From Microvirga zambiensis WSM3693 (lineage in GTDB: Bacteria; Pseudomonadota; Alphaproteobacteria; Rhizobiales; Beijerinckiaceae): a stretch of DNA of 61,045 nucleotides. The DNA is taken from NCBI RefSeq assembly GCF_016735695.1, contig NZ_JAERQD010000040.1, forward strand, positions 1-61,045. Direction: 5' to 3'. Below are positions 35,427 to 43,499 of the stretch, in pieces (position 1 is the stretch's first letter; the number at the start of each line of letters is the position of its first letter). Below the pieces are notes generated by a model, which saw only the letters and a list, made by a program, of their open reading frames with translations, was not told the origin of the DNA and did no database searches. Both the position numbers and the translations under genes were made by a program.

Positions 35427-36362
35427 GTGCTCCAGCTGACAGGTGTTCTTTTCGCGATTGGCGCAAATGCTCTGTTTGCCGCCAGCGATACCCTCGTGAA
35501 GCTGCTTTCCACCCGCTATCCCATCTTCCAGATCATCGCCATGCAGGCGAGCGTGGCCTGCATCGTGGTGGGCTTCGTGATCTGGCGCGACAAAGCCTAC
35601 CGGCTCTCGACTGTGCGAAACCCGAAACTGCTGATCAGCCGGGGCTTTCTTGCCGGAATCGGAACGGTGTCCGGTTTCTACGCCTTCTCGCTTCTGCCGC
35701 TCGCCGACGTCTACGCCATCACCTTCGGCTCGCCGCTCGTCGTCACGGTGGCGGCTGCGTGGCTCCTGGGTGAACGCACGGGGCTTGCCCGCTGGATCGC
35801 GATCCTGGTCGGCTTTGCAGGGATCCTGATCATGGTGCAGCCGGGACATGGCGCGCTGTCCCTCGGACATCTCGCCGCCTTCATGAATGTCTTCGTCGGC
35901 GCCGGCGTCGTCCTGATCATGCGCTCCATCGGCTCGCAGGAAAACCGCGCGATCATGGTTGCGGCCGTGATGGCAGGACAACTCGCGGCGAGCCTTCCGG
36001 GCGTGTTCATGAGCCACACGCCCGCCTGGAGCGATGTCGGTCTCGTCATCATCTCGGGTCTCGTGATGGTGGCGTCTCAGTTCCTCATGATCGAGGCCTT
36101 GCGCAGGGCTCCCGCCTCCAGCGTCGCGCCCATGCAATACACCAAGCTGGTCTGGGCTATTCCGGTGGGGCTTTTCGTGTTCGGTGACGAGCCGAAGCTG
36201 CATGTGCTCGCCGGCGCGCTCGTGGTGATCGGATCGGTCCTCTACCTGCTCAACCATCAGCGCCGGTCCGAAGGCTGGGCGCGCAGGGTGAGCGTCTCGG
36301 CGCCCGATGATCTCGAGCCGTCCGTGCAAGCGGAGTGTCTGAAGGGAGAGAAGCTTGGTTGA
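35427..36362 (+). CDS. DMT-superfamily transporter (EamA family)
   Basis: A 311-residue inner-membrane protein starting at GTG (35427) with about ten hydrophobic helices in two EamA repeats (roughly residues 1-135 and 145-285). EamA proteins export amino acids, purines or other metabolites, and also include importers; the substrate is not predictable. The stop overlaps the TTG start of the following SDR gene, so the pair is likely translated together. In the 220 bases upstream I see only a weak hairpin (35356-35375). Confidence 0.85.
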   Translation: MLQLTGVLFAIGANALFAASDTLVKLLSTRYPIFQIIAMQASVACIVVGFVIWRDKAYRLSTVRNPKLLISRGFLAGIGTVSGFYAFSLLPLADVYAITFGSPLVVTVAAAWLLGERTGLARWIAILVGFAGILIMVQPGHGALSLGHLAAFMNVFVGAGVVLIMRSIGSQENRAIMVAAVMAGQLAASLPGVFMSHTPAWSDVGLVIISGLVMVASQFLMIEALRRAPASSVAPMQYTKLVWAIPVGLFVFGDEPKLHVLAGALVVIGSVLYLLNHQRRSEGWARRVSVSAPDDLEPSVQAECLKGEKLG

Positions 36363-37149
36363 GACGAAAAGCATGTCGCCAACCTCTGGATCGCAGCTGT
36401 CGTTGCACGGCAGGACCGCGCTGATCGTCGGCGGGTCGAGCGGGATCGGCAATGCGATCGCCCACGGCTTTCAGTCCAGCGGCGCGCGGGTGGCGATCGC
36501 TGCCAGAACGCCTGCGAAAGTCGAAGAGGCGACGCGGCGCCTGCAGGCCTTCGATTCCGAGGCGAGAGGCTACGTGGTCGATGCCTCGCAGCCTGAGGAG
36601 ATCGACCGGCTTGTCGAAGCGGTCCTCACCGATCTGGGGCCTCCGGACATTGTCGTGGTGTGCCAGGGCATCACGATTCTCAAACCCGCCGAGGCGTTCA
36701 CGCCGGCGGAATATGGCGAGGTCATGCATACGAACCTGCGCAGCGTGTTCTTCACCTGCACCGGCTTCGGCCGCCCTATGCTGGAGCGCGGATCGGGCTC
36801 GATCATCACCATCGCCTCGCTCGCCGCCCATCGCGGCTGGCCGCTCGCCTCGGTCTACGCGGCCAGCAAGCATGGCGTCGTCGGGCTGACCAAGTCGCTC
36901 GCGGCGGAATGGGCGGATCGCAACGTGCGCGTCAACGCCATCTCGCCAGGCTTCTTCATGACCGATCTGAACCAGTCGAAGATGAGCCCGAAGCGCAAGG
37001 AGAACGCGCTTCTTCGCACGCCCATGGGCCGCTTCGGCCAGCTCGACGAGCTCGTCGGCGCCGCGATCTATCTCGCCTCGCCTGCATCAGGGTTCGTGAC
37101 GGGAAGCGTCCTCAACGTCGACGGAGGCTACCTCGCCTCCGGCATCTGA
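36355..37149 (+). CDS. Short-chain dehydrogenase/reductase
   Basis: A 264-residue NAD(P)-dependent oxidoreductase. Start TTG at 36355, supported by AAGGGAGAG four to five bases upstream and by overlap with the transporter stop; an ATG six codons later (36373) is an alternative. Classical SDR features: LIVGGSSGIGNAIA cofactor loop, catalytic Ser in ITIASLAAHRG, YAASKHGVVG (Tyr-x-x-x-Lys) and NVRVNAISPGFF. The gluconate 5-dehydrogenase/3-oxoacyl-ACP reductase-like subgroup is closest, substrate unknown. Its stop is six bases from the convergent epimerase gene. Confidence 0.88.
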   Translation: MVETKSMSPTSGSQLSLHGRTALIVGGSSGIGNAIAHGFQSSGARVAIAARTPAKVEEATRRLQAFDSEARGYVVDASQPEEIDRLVEAVLTDLGPPDIVVVCQGITILKPAEAFTPAEYGEVMHTNLRSVFFTCTGFGRPMLERGSGSIITIASLAAHRGWPLASVYAASKHGVVGLTKSLAAEWADRNVRVNAISPGFFMTDLNQSKMSPKRKENALLRTPMGRFGQLDELVGAAIYLASPASGFVTGSVLNVDGGYLASGI

Positions 37150-37155
37150 ACGGGT

Positions 37156-38199
37156 TCAGGCAACGAAGAACGGAATGCGCATTGCATGGCGATAGGTTTC
37201 GCCGGGACGCAGCACGGCCGAAGGGAAATGCGGAGTGTTCGGCGCGTTCGGATAGTTCTGCGTCTCGAGGGCGAAGCCTGCATGCTTCTCGTAAGAAGCA
37301 CCGCCTTTGCCGGTGGCGGGGATCTTGCCGAAATGATTGGCGGTGTAGAACTGGACGCCCGGCTGGTTGGTCCAGATCTCCAGACCGCGGCCTGAGACCG
37401 GATCGAGAGCGCGGGCGGCGCGGTGCAGTGGAGTGCTCCCGCCATTGAGGCAGAAATTGTGGTCGTAGCCTGCTTCCGGCAGCTGCGCGGTGTCGTCGAA
37501 CATGGCGCCGATGGGACGCGATGACCGGAAGTCGAAGGCGGTGCCTGCGACAGGCGCCAACTCGCCGGTCGGGATCTTGGCCGGGCCGACGGGCGTGTAG
37601 CGATCGGCGTCGATGACAAGGAGCTGGTCACGGATGTGCCCGCTGTCGTGGCCAGCGAGGTTCCAATAGCCGTGATGGACCAGATTGATGATGGTCGGCC
37701 GGTCGGTGGTCGCCTCCATCAGGATCTCGAGAGCGGCATCCGCCGTCAGCCTGTAGGTGACGGAGGCGGTGACGGCGCCCGGATAGCCTTCGTCGCCGTC
37801 GGGCCGGTGAAGCGTCATCCGCACCGCGTTGTTCGCCGTGTCGGCCTCGCCGCTCCAGACCCGCTTGCTGAACCCGCCAAGGCCGCCGTGGATGTGATTG
37901 GGCGGTTCGTCGACCGAGAGGGAATAGGTCTGCCCATTGAGCGTGAATGTTCCATCGGCGATGCGGTTGGCATAGCGGCCGCAGATCGCGCCGGCATTGC
38001 CGCGGGTACGGACGTAGGATTCGATGTCGTCGTAACCCAATACGATATCGGCTGAGCGCCCTTCGCGATCGGGGGCGAAGAGGCGGCTTACGGCCGCGGC
38101 ATAGGTGATGATCGTCGCGCGGATCGCGCCGTTCTCGATCTCGAAGGCTTCGACGGGTTGACCGTCGATGGTGCCGAAGGCGGTTTTCTGGATGCTCAT
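37156..38199 (-). CDS. galM: Aldose 1-epimerase (mutarotase)
   Basis: Interconverts alpha and beta anomers of aldoses. The frame is open from 38280, but MSIQKTAFGTIDGQP at 38199 is the family-like start, giving 347 residues. Features are the substrate-binding NRIADGTF, the catalytic His region NLVHHGYWNLAGH and the catalytic Glu near the C-terminus in FALETQNYPNAPN. This is the start of the sugar-catabolism region; the position downstream of the dehydratase suggests a shared transcript, although a palindromic repeat separates them. Confidence 0.9.
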   Translation of the reverse strand: MSIQKTAFGTIDGQPVEAFEIENGAIRATIITYAAAVSRLFAPDREGRSADIVLGYDDIESYVRTRGNAGAICGRYANRIADGTFTLNGQTYSLSVDEPPNHIHGGLGGFSKRVWSGEADTANNAVRMTLHRPDGDEGYPGAVTASVTYRLTADAALEILMEATTDRPTIINLVHHGYWNLAGHDSGHIRDQLLVIDADRYTPVGPAKIPTGELAPVAGTAFDFRSSRPIGAMFDDTAQLPEAGYDHNFCLNGGSTPLHRAARALDPVSGRGLEIWTNQPGVQFYTANHFGKIPATGKGGASYEKHAGFALETQNYPNAPNTPHFPSAVLRPGETYRHAMRIPFFVA

Positions 38200-38267
38200 G
38201 ACCGGACCACAAAAATGCCGGCAGCGCCGCCATGTGGCCTTGCTGCCGGCAGTTGGAGAGAACTCAA

Positions 38268-38345
38268 GCATCGGACGCAAAAGTGGAATCCACTTTTGGG
38301 ATCCATCCGATGCTCCTTACTCATTTGGCGCATCGCATGATGCGC
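38268..38345. repeat. Palindromic repeat (GCATCGGA...TCCGATGC), copy A
   Basis: Outer arms GCATCGGA and TCCGATGC (38268-38313) enclose the perfect hairpin CAAAAGTGG-AAT-CCACTTTTG. A second hairpin GCGCATC-GCAT-GATGCGC follows up to the dehydratase stop. Copy B lies at 40187, at the other end of the same gene. Confidence 0.75.
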
Positions 38346-40066
38346 TAATGGATCTCGGGCTCCGGCACGCCGCCGGATCCTTCGAGGAAGTCGAAGTCGC
38401 AGCCTTCGTGGGCCTGGCGGATATGCTGCGCGAAGAGCTTGTTGTAGCCGCGCGGGTAGTCGCGCGGCGGCGGCGACCATGTGCGCAGGCGATCGGCGAT
38501 CTGCTCGTCGCTGACGTGCAGATGGATCGAGCGGCTCGGCACGTCGACGGTGATCAGATCTCCGTTACGCACGGCGGCGAGCGGGCCGCCGATATGCGCC
38601 TCCGGCGAGACATGCAGGATGCAGGCGCCGTAGCTGGTGCCGCTCATGCGCGCATCGGAGATGCGCAGCATGTCGCGCACGCCCTGACGCAGGAGTTTCT
38701 TCGGGATCGGCAGCATGCCCCATTCCGGCATGCCAGGGCCTCCGATGGGCCCGGCATTGCGCAAGACCATGATGTGATCGGGCGTGACGTCGAGGTCGAG
38801 ATCGTTCACGGCCTTCGTCATCTCGTCATAGGTGTCGAAGACGATGGCGGGGCCCGTATGCTGCAACAACCGCGGCTCGGCCGCCGGCGGCTTGATCACG
38901 CAGCCGTTCGGCGCGAGATTGCCGCGCAGGATCGCCGTGCCACCGGAGGCTGCGATCGGCTTGTCGAGCGGACGGATCACGTCGTCGTTGTAGACGGCGG
39001 CGCCTTCGAGCGCATCGCGCAAGGTGCCCGTCACCGTACGCTCGTCGAGATGGAGCAGGGGCTCGAGGCGGGAGAGAAGGCCGCGTATGCCGCCGGCGAT
39101 GTGGAAATCCTCCATCAGCCATTCGCCCGAGGGACGCAGGTTGGCGATCACCGGCACCTTCTGCGCGAAATCGTCGAAATCCTGCAGGTTGACCTCGATG
39201 CCGGCACGGCCTGCCATCGCCACGAGATGGATCATCGCGTTGGTCGAGCCGGCGAGCGCATTGTGAACCATCAGCGCATTCTCGAAGGAACGCCGCGTGA
39301 GGATGTCGCTGGGTTTCAGATCGTCCCACACCATCTCGACGATCTTCCGGCCGGTGAGGCTCGCCATGCGCGGATGGGCGGCATCGACCGCCGGGATGGA
39401 GGCTGCTCCCGGCAAGCTCAACCCTAAGGTCTCGACGATGGAGGTCATGGTCGAGGCGGTGCCCATGGTCATGCAGGTACCGGGCGAACGCGCGATGCCG
39501 GCCTCCATATCGTTCCATTGCTGGTTCGTGATCGTGCCGGCTTCCTTCTCGGCCCAGTACTTCCAGATGTCGGATCCAGAGCCGAGGATCGTGCCGCCGT
39601 GGTGGCCGCGGATCATGGGGCCTGCCGGCATGAAGATCATCGGCAGGTTCATGCTGATCGCGCCCATCACGGTTGCGGGCGTGGTCTTGTCGCAGCCGCC
39701 CATGAGCACGGCACCGTCGATCGGGTGCGAGCGCAGCAACTCCTCCACCTCGAGCGCGAGGAGGTTGCGGTAGAGCATGGTGGTCGGCTTGACGAAGTTC
39801 TCCGACAACGACAGGGCCGGGAGCTCGATGGGGAAGCCACCGGCCTGCCACACGCCGCGCTTCACGTCTTCGACGCGCACGCGGAAATGCGCATGGCAGG
39901 GATTGATATCGCTCCAGGTATTGATGATGGCGATCACGGGCTTGCCCATGAAATCTTCGCGCGCATAGCCCATCTGCAGCGTGCGGGAGCGGTGCCCGAA
40001 GGACCGCAGATCGGTCACACCGAACCAGCGGTGACTTCTCAACTGCTCAGGCGTCCGCTTCGTCAT
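38345..40066 (-). CDS. IlvD/Edd-family sugar-acid dehydratase (L-arabinonate dehydratase-like)
   Basis: A 573-residue Fe-S dehydratase that converts an aldonate into a 2-keto-3-deoxy acid. Start ATG at 40066 after GGGAGAGA, rather than the ATG 13 codons upstream. Cluster cysteines are visible in NTWSDINPCHAH, MGGCDKTTPA and RSPGTCMTMGTAST, and the C-terminal catalytic serine in SDARMSGTSYG. The N-terminus LRSHRWFGVTDLRSFGHRS resembles the pentonate/hexonate dehydratase branch rather than IlvD. L-arabinonate, D-xylonate and galactonate are all possible substrates. Confidence 0.85.
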   Translation of the reverse strand: MTKRTPEQLRSHRWFGVTDLRSFGHRSRTLQMGYAREDFMGKPVIAIINTWSDINPCHAHFRVRVEDVKRGVWQAGGFPIELPALSLSENFVKPTTMLYRNLLALEVEELLRSHPIDGAVLMGGCDKTTPATVMGAISMNLPMIFMPAGPMIRGHHGGTILGSGSDIWKYWAEKEAGTITNQQWNDMEAGIARSPGTCMTMGTASTMTSIVETLGLSLPGAASIPAVDAAHPRMASLTGRKIVEMVWDDLKPSDILTRRSFENALMVHNALAGSTNAMIHLVAMAGRAGIEVNLQDFDDFAQKVPVIANLRPSGEWLMEDFHIAGGIRGLLSRLEPLLHLDERTVTGTLRDALEGAAVYNDDVIRPLDKPIAASGGTAILRGNLAPNGCVIKPPAAEPRLLQHTGPAIVFDTYDEMTKAVNDLDLDVTPDHIMVLRNAGPIGGPGMPEWGMLPIPKKLLRQGVRDMLRISDARMSGTSYGACILHVSPEAHIGGPLAAVRNGDLITVDVPSRSIHLHVSDEQIADRLRTWSPPPRDYPRGYNKLFAQHIRQAHEGCDFDFLEGSGGVPEPEIH

Positions 40067-40100
40067 GACCGTCTCTCTCCCTGCGCATTGCAGCGCAAAA

Positions 40101-40122
40101 GCCATATATCATACAAATTTAG
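40101..40122 (-). promoter_or_regulatory. TTGTATGAT-type operator candidate upstream of the dehydratase
   Basis: The minus strand reads AAATTTGTATGATATATGG about 35-55 bases before the dehydratase ATG. The core TTTGTATG recurs at 41389 and, as GTTGTATG, at 53254 and 53269. FadR-type GntR regulators bind sites of this kind; the neighbouring GntR gene is the likely binder, by inference. Confidence 0.4.
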
Positions 40123-40186
40123 AAATTGGTCGCCGTTTTGAGTGTGACTGTCAAGTGCGCAGAGCGGCTTCGGACGAGGGGTTAGA

Positions 40187-40232
40187 GCATCGGACCTGAA
40201 AGAAAATCTACTTTTGGGATCCCATCCGATGC
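40187..40232. repeat. Palindromic repeat (GCATCGGA...TCCGATGC), copy B
   Basis: GCATCGGACC at the left and ATCCGATGC at the right with a degenerate middle (CTTTTGGGATCCCATCC shared with copy A). It is followed by GGCGCATC and, near 40312, GATGCGCC. It sits between the GntR stop and the dehydratase promoter. Confidence 0.7.
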
Positions 40233-40324
40233 CTCATCTCTTAGCCGGCGCATCATTGAGCGCGACCCGAGGGGCCGCGTCGGCGAATAACCGGGTCCGC
40301 GCTTTCGCACGATGCGCCGGGGGT

Positions 40325-41110
40325 TCAGGCTTTTGCGGAGGAGCGCAGCTTGGGCGCTCTGAGCGCAGGCTTCGCAGAATTCTGCGTGATCCGCTCCATG
40401 TAGCGGTTGCGGCTGTTGGCGAGATGCGCGCGCATCATCGCTGCAGCAAGATTCGAGTCGCCCATGGCGATGGCATCGCGGATCGCACGATGCTCGCGCT
40501 CGATCACGGCGAGATAATCCTGCTTGCCCTCATCCTCGTCCACCTGGCGCACGATATGCCGGCGGGGGACGGCGAAGCCGCCGAGGAAATCGAGGAACCG
40601 CGCGAAATACGGGTTCTTGGTTGCGCCTGCGAGGATGCGATGAAACTCGAGATCCGCCGCGATGCCGTAATCCTCGCCCTTGACGATGTTTTCGAGTGCA
40701 CGGTCGAGCGCGGCCAGCTCCTCGTCCGTGCGGCGCACGGCGGCGAGCGAAGCGGCTTCCACCTCTACGGCGAGGCGCAATTCGAGCATCGCGAGAATGT
40801 CGTCGACCTCGCCATTGCTGAGGGAGGCGAAAAAATCCGATTTCGGCGGCGGCGGCAGCACGAAGGCGCCGGCACCTTGGCGGGTCTGAACGAGCTTGGC
40901 GGCTTTCAGCGCAGCCACGGCCTCGCGCACCACGGTCCGGCTCACGCCCGCGGCGGCTGCGAGTTCAGCCTCCGTCGGCAGACGATCGCCCGCCTGCAGC
41001 CGCCCTTCGGCGATCTCGCGCGAGATCGCTTCTGCCAGATCGCTCACCAGATTGCGTTTACGGGCGACGGTGTTGAGGGACAGGCCGGAGAGGAAGGTGC
41101 TTTCGGTCAT
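40325..41110 (-). CDS. FadR-subfamily GntR transcriptional regulator
   Basis: A 261-residue repressor-type protein. The frame extends upstream to 41302, but MTESTFLSGLSL at 41110, with AAGAG five bases before, is the sensible start. The N-terminal winged helix includes EIAEGRLQAGDRLPTEAELA and GVSRTVVREAVAALKA. The C-terminal all-helical FCD domain (about residues 95-235) has the metal-ligand pattern with D/H residues in LEFHRILAGA and AHLANSRNRY. FCD regulators sense sugar acids or hydroxy acids. It lies between the dehydratase and the divergent Bug/lyase/dehydrogenase genes and probably controls both. Confidence 0.88.
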   Translation of the reverse strand: MTESTFLSGLSLNTVARKRNLVSDLAEAISREIAEGRLQAGDRLPTEAELAAAAGVSRTVVREAVAALKAAKLVQTRQGAGAFVLPPPPKSDFFASLSNGEVDDILAMLELRLAVEVEAASLAAVRRTDEELAALDRALENIVKGEDYGIAADLEFHRILAGATKNPYFARFLDFLGGFAVPRRHIVRQVDEDEGKQDYLAVIEREHRAIRDAIAMGDSNLAAAMMRAHLANSRNRYMERITQNSAKPALRAPKLRSSAKA

Positions 41111-41469
41111 CGAGCTCTTGCGTGCCTCTTGCAAGGCGCTGGAAAACTGGGATCCGCCCGTCGCCGCTTCCAATGGTCCGAAAGCGATCCGCCGGGCCTG
41201 CCCCGTGGGGCGGAGCGGAGGTCTGTCCTCGCGGACGAAGCGTCCGTTCTGGCTGACCAACTTGTCGTATGTCTCACTACTTGTCGAGACCCTCGAAGTC
41301 AAAGCAAATCGGTTTCACTGTCACATCTCCTGGTGGAAAAACGCCCGGCGCAGATGGAGTTTGACTTACCTGCGCCGGCTTGTCAAAATTTGTATGTTGC
41401 CATACAAGAATGGCGCCGGCTGATCCGAGGCCGACACTCAACGACAAATCGATCCAGGGAGGTTTTCTG
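41111..41469. promoter_or_regulatory. Divergent gntR / Bug-receptor control region with inverted repeat
   Basis: At 41390-41407 a perfect inverted repeat TTGTATG-TTGC-CATACAA lies 63 bases before the Bug gene ATG. It is preceded by AAAA and is AT-rich compared with its surroundings. A related TTGTCGTATG occurs near 41261-41272, closer to gntR. The ribosome-binding site GGGAGG is at about 41457-41462. The rest of the gap holds no credible gene. Confidence 0.5.
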
Positions 41470-42441
41470 ATGAAGGCAGTTCTCGCGGCCATCGGCCTGT
41501 CCTGTCTCCTCGGTGTCGGCGCAGTCCAGGCGCAGGCACCGGCATGGCCGCAGAAACAGGTCACGATCGTCGTGCCTTTCGGCGCCGGCGGGACGACCGA
41601 CCTCTTCGCCCGCATCGTCGCCGAGCAGCTTCAGGCCAAATACGGCAAGCCCTTCGTGATCGAGAACCGCCCGGGTGCCGGCGGCAATATCGGGACGACC
41701 GCCGTCGCCAAGGCCGCGCCGGACGGGCACACGCTTCTGGTCGGCACGGTGAGCACCCATGCCATCAACCCGTTCCTCTACAAGAACCTGCCGCACGACA
41801 CGGAAAAGGATTTCGTGGCGATCACGGGCCTGGCCAAGCTTCCCAACCTGCTGGTCGTGACCCCCAAGGTACCGGTCAAGACTTTTGCCGAATTCGTCGA
41901 ATACGCGAAGCAGAATCCCGGCAAGCTGAACTATGGCTCGTCCGGCGCCGGCACCTCGCAGCATCTCGCCGCCGAGCTGTTCCAGCTCAAGACCGGCGCG
42001 AAGATGACCCATGTGCCGTTCCGCAGCTCGCAGGACATCGTCAATGGCCTGATCGGCGGCCATATCGATCTCGCCTTCGACAACATGACCATCGCCTGGC
42101 CGCAGGCGCAGGCCGGCACCGTGCGCGCGCTCGCCGTCACCAGCCCGGAGCGCAGCGCGCAGGCGCCGGAAATCCCGGCCATCGCCGAGTCTCTGACCGG
42201 CTTCGACGCGACCTCATGGAACGGGCTGTGGGCGCCCGCCGGCACGCCTCAGGCTGTCGTCGACACCATCGCGGCGGATGTGAAGGCGATTCTCGAAAAG
42301 CCCGAGGTCCAGAAGAAGGCCGCCGAACTGGCCTCGACGCCTGCGCCGATGACGCCGAAGCAATTCGCCGAATACATCCAGGGCGAGCGGCAGAAATGGT
42401 CCGAGGTCGTGAAGGCCGTCGGCATCCAGCTCGGCCAGTGA
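41470..42441 (+). CDS. Bug-family tripartite tricarboxylate transporter binding protein
   Basis: A 323-residue periplasmic solute-binding protein. Start ATG 41470 with GGGAGG upstream; signal peptide MKAVLAAIGLSCLLGVGAVQ with cleavage near VQAQA. Bug-family signatures: PWPQKQ-like ligand loop at the mature N-terminus, VPFGAGGTTDLFAR, IENRPGAGGNIG and LNYGSSGAGTSQHLAAE. Bug proteins bind carboxylates such as citrate, tricarballylate or sugar acids. No tctA/tctB membrane genes are in the window, so it is an orphan receptor, a common situation. Confidence 0.92.
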   Translation: MKAVLAAIGLSCLLGVGAVQAQAPAWPQKQVTIVVPFGAGGTTDLFARIVAEQLQAKYGKPFVIENRPGAGGNIGTTAVAKAAPDGHTLLVGTVSTHAINPFLYKNLPHDTEKDFVAITGLAKLPNLLVVTPKVPVKTFAEFVEYAKQNPGKLNYGSSGAGTSQHLAAELFQLKTGAKMTHVPFRSSQDIVNGLIGGHIDLAFDNMTIAWPQAQAGTVRALAVTSPERSAQAPEIPAIAESLTGFDATSWNGLWAPAGTPQAVVDTIAADVKAILEKPEVQKKAAELASTPAPMTPKQFAEYIQGERQKWSEVVKAVGIQLGQ

Positions 42442-42519
42442 CGAATTCTATTATTCCTGAGCCGAGCGAATGAGCGACCGGCCCATCCAGAACAGCCATC
42501 AACACAGCGAGACATATCC

Positions 42520-43458
42520 ATGCTGACAAAGATCGAAACCTCCGAACTCGCCCGCTCCGTTCTGGCCGTTCCGCCTTTCGCCCTGACGCCCGACTTCGAG
42601 GTGAGCCGCGAGGCCAATGCCAAGCTGATCCGCCACCTTGAAGCCGGCGGCGTGTCGACGCTGCTCTATGGCGGCAATGCCAACGTGCATAACTGGCCGG
42701 TCTCGCGCTTTGCCGACTGGCTCGACAGCCTCGAGGAATCGGTGGCCGACAGCACGTGGCTCATCCCCTCCGTCGGTCCGGACTGGGGCAAGCTCGTCGA
42801 CGAGGCCGCGATCCTGAAAAGCCGCCGCTATCCCGCCGCCATGGCGCTGCCGATGATCGCGCCGCAGACGCCGGACGGCGTGGTGCGCGGCCTGCAGGAG
42901 TTCGTCGACCGGTCCGGCGTGCCGCTGATCGTCTACATCAAGACCGACGGCTACGTGCCCGCCAAGGCCATCGGGCGGATGGTGGAGCAGGGCGCCGTCT
43001 TCGGCATCAAATATGCCGTGCCGCGCAGCGACCTGACGCAGGATGCCTATCTGCAGGAGCTGATCGATGCGGTCGGTGCCGAGCGCATCGTGAGCGGCTT
43101 CGGCGAGCCGCCGGCCTTCCCGCATCTCACCCATTTCAAGCTCGCCGGCTTCACCGCCGGCTGCGTCTGCATCGCGCCGCATCTGTCGATGTCCTATCTC
43201 CACGCCCTCAAGCGCGGCGACGAGGCGGAGGCCAAGCGCCTGCTCGAAACCTTCCTGCCGCTCGAAGCCATCCGCGAACGTCACAACGCCATCCGCGTCC
43301 TGCACACGGCGGTCTCGCTCTCCGGCGTCGCCGATATGGGCCCGATCCTGCCGCTGCTCACCGAGGCGGATCCGGCGATCCACGGCGAGATCAAGGAGGC
43401 GGCGCGGGCGCTGCTCGCTGCTGAAATGACCGCTCGACAGCAGGCCGCTGCCGCGTAA
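42520..43458 (+). CDS. DapA-family lyase/dehydratase (class I aldolase)
   Basis: A 312-residue TIM-barrel protein of the dihydrodipicolinate synthase family. The Schiff-base lysine is K164 in VFGIKYAV, and the catalytic tyrosine Y139 in LIVYIKTDGY. Family members next to sugar-acid dehydratases act on 2-keto-3-deoxy acids, for example 2-keto-3-deoxy-L-arabinonate dehydratase or 5-dehydro-4-deoxyglucarate dehydratase. Such a role fits the neighbouring IlvD/Edd enzyme and Bug receptor, but is inferred. No strong ribosome-binding site is visible. Confidence 0.82.
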   Translation: MLTKIETSELARSVLAVPPFALTPDFEVSREANAKLIRHLEAGGVSTLLYGGNANVHNWPVSRFADWLDSLEESVADSTWLIPSVGPDWGKLVDEAAILKSRRYPAAMALPMIAPQTPDGVVRGLQEFVDRSGVPLIVYIKTDGYVPAKAIGRMVEQGAVFGIKYAVPRSDLTQDAYLQELIDAVGAERIVSGFGEPPAFPHLTHFKLAGFTAGCVCIAPHLSMSYLHALKRGDEAEAKRLLETFLPLEAIRERHNAIRVLHTAVSLSGVADMGPILPLLTEADPAIHGEIKEAARALLAAEMTARQQAAAA

Positions 43459-43499
43459 TGTGATCGGCCAAGTTGGTCGGCCGGACGCGATCCGGCAGC

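Noticed and set aside
38268..40232. Repeats A and B as part of a CRISPR array or insertion-sequence ends
   Set aside because: Only two copies, about 1.9 kb apart, enclosing a normal metabolic gene and no transposase; no regular spacers.
41407..41469. Extension of the Bug receptor upstream of its signal peptide
   Set aside because: The inverted repeat and GGGAGG ribosome-binding site lie there; the signal peptide starts at the ATG at 41470.
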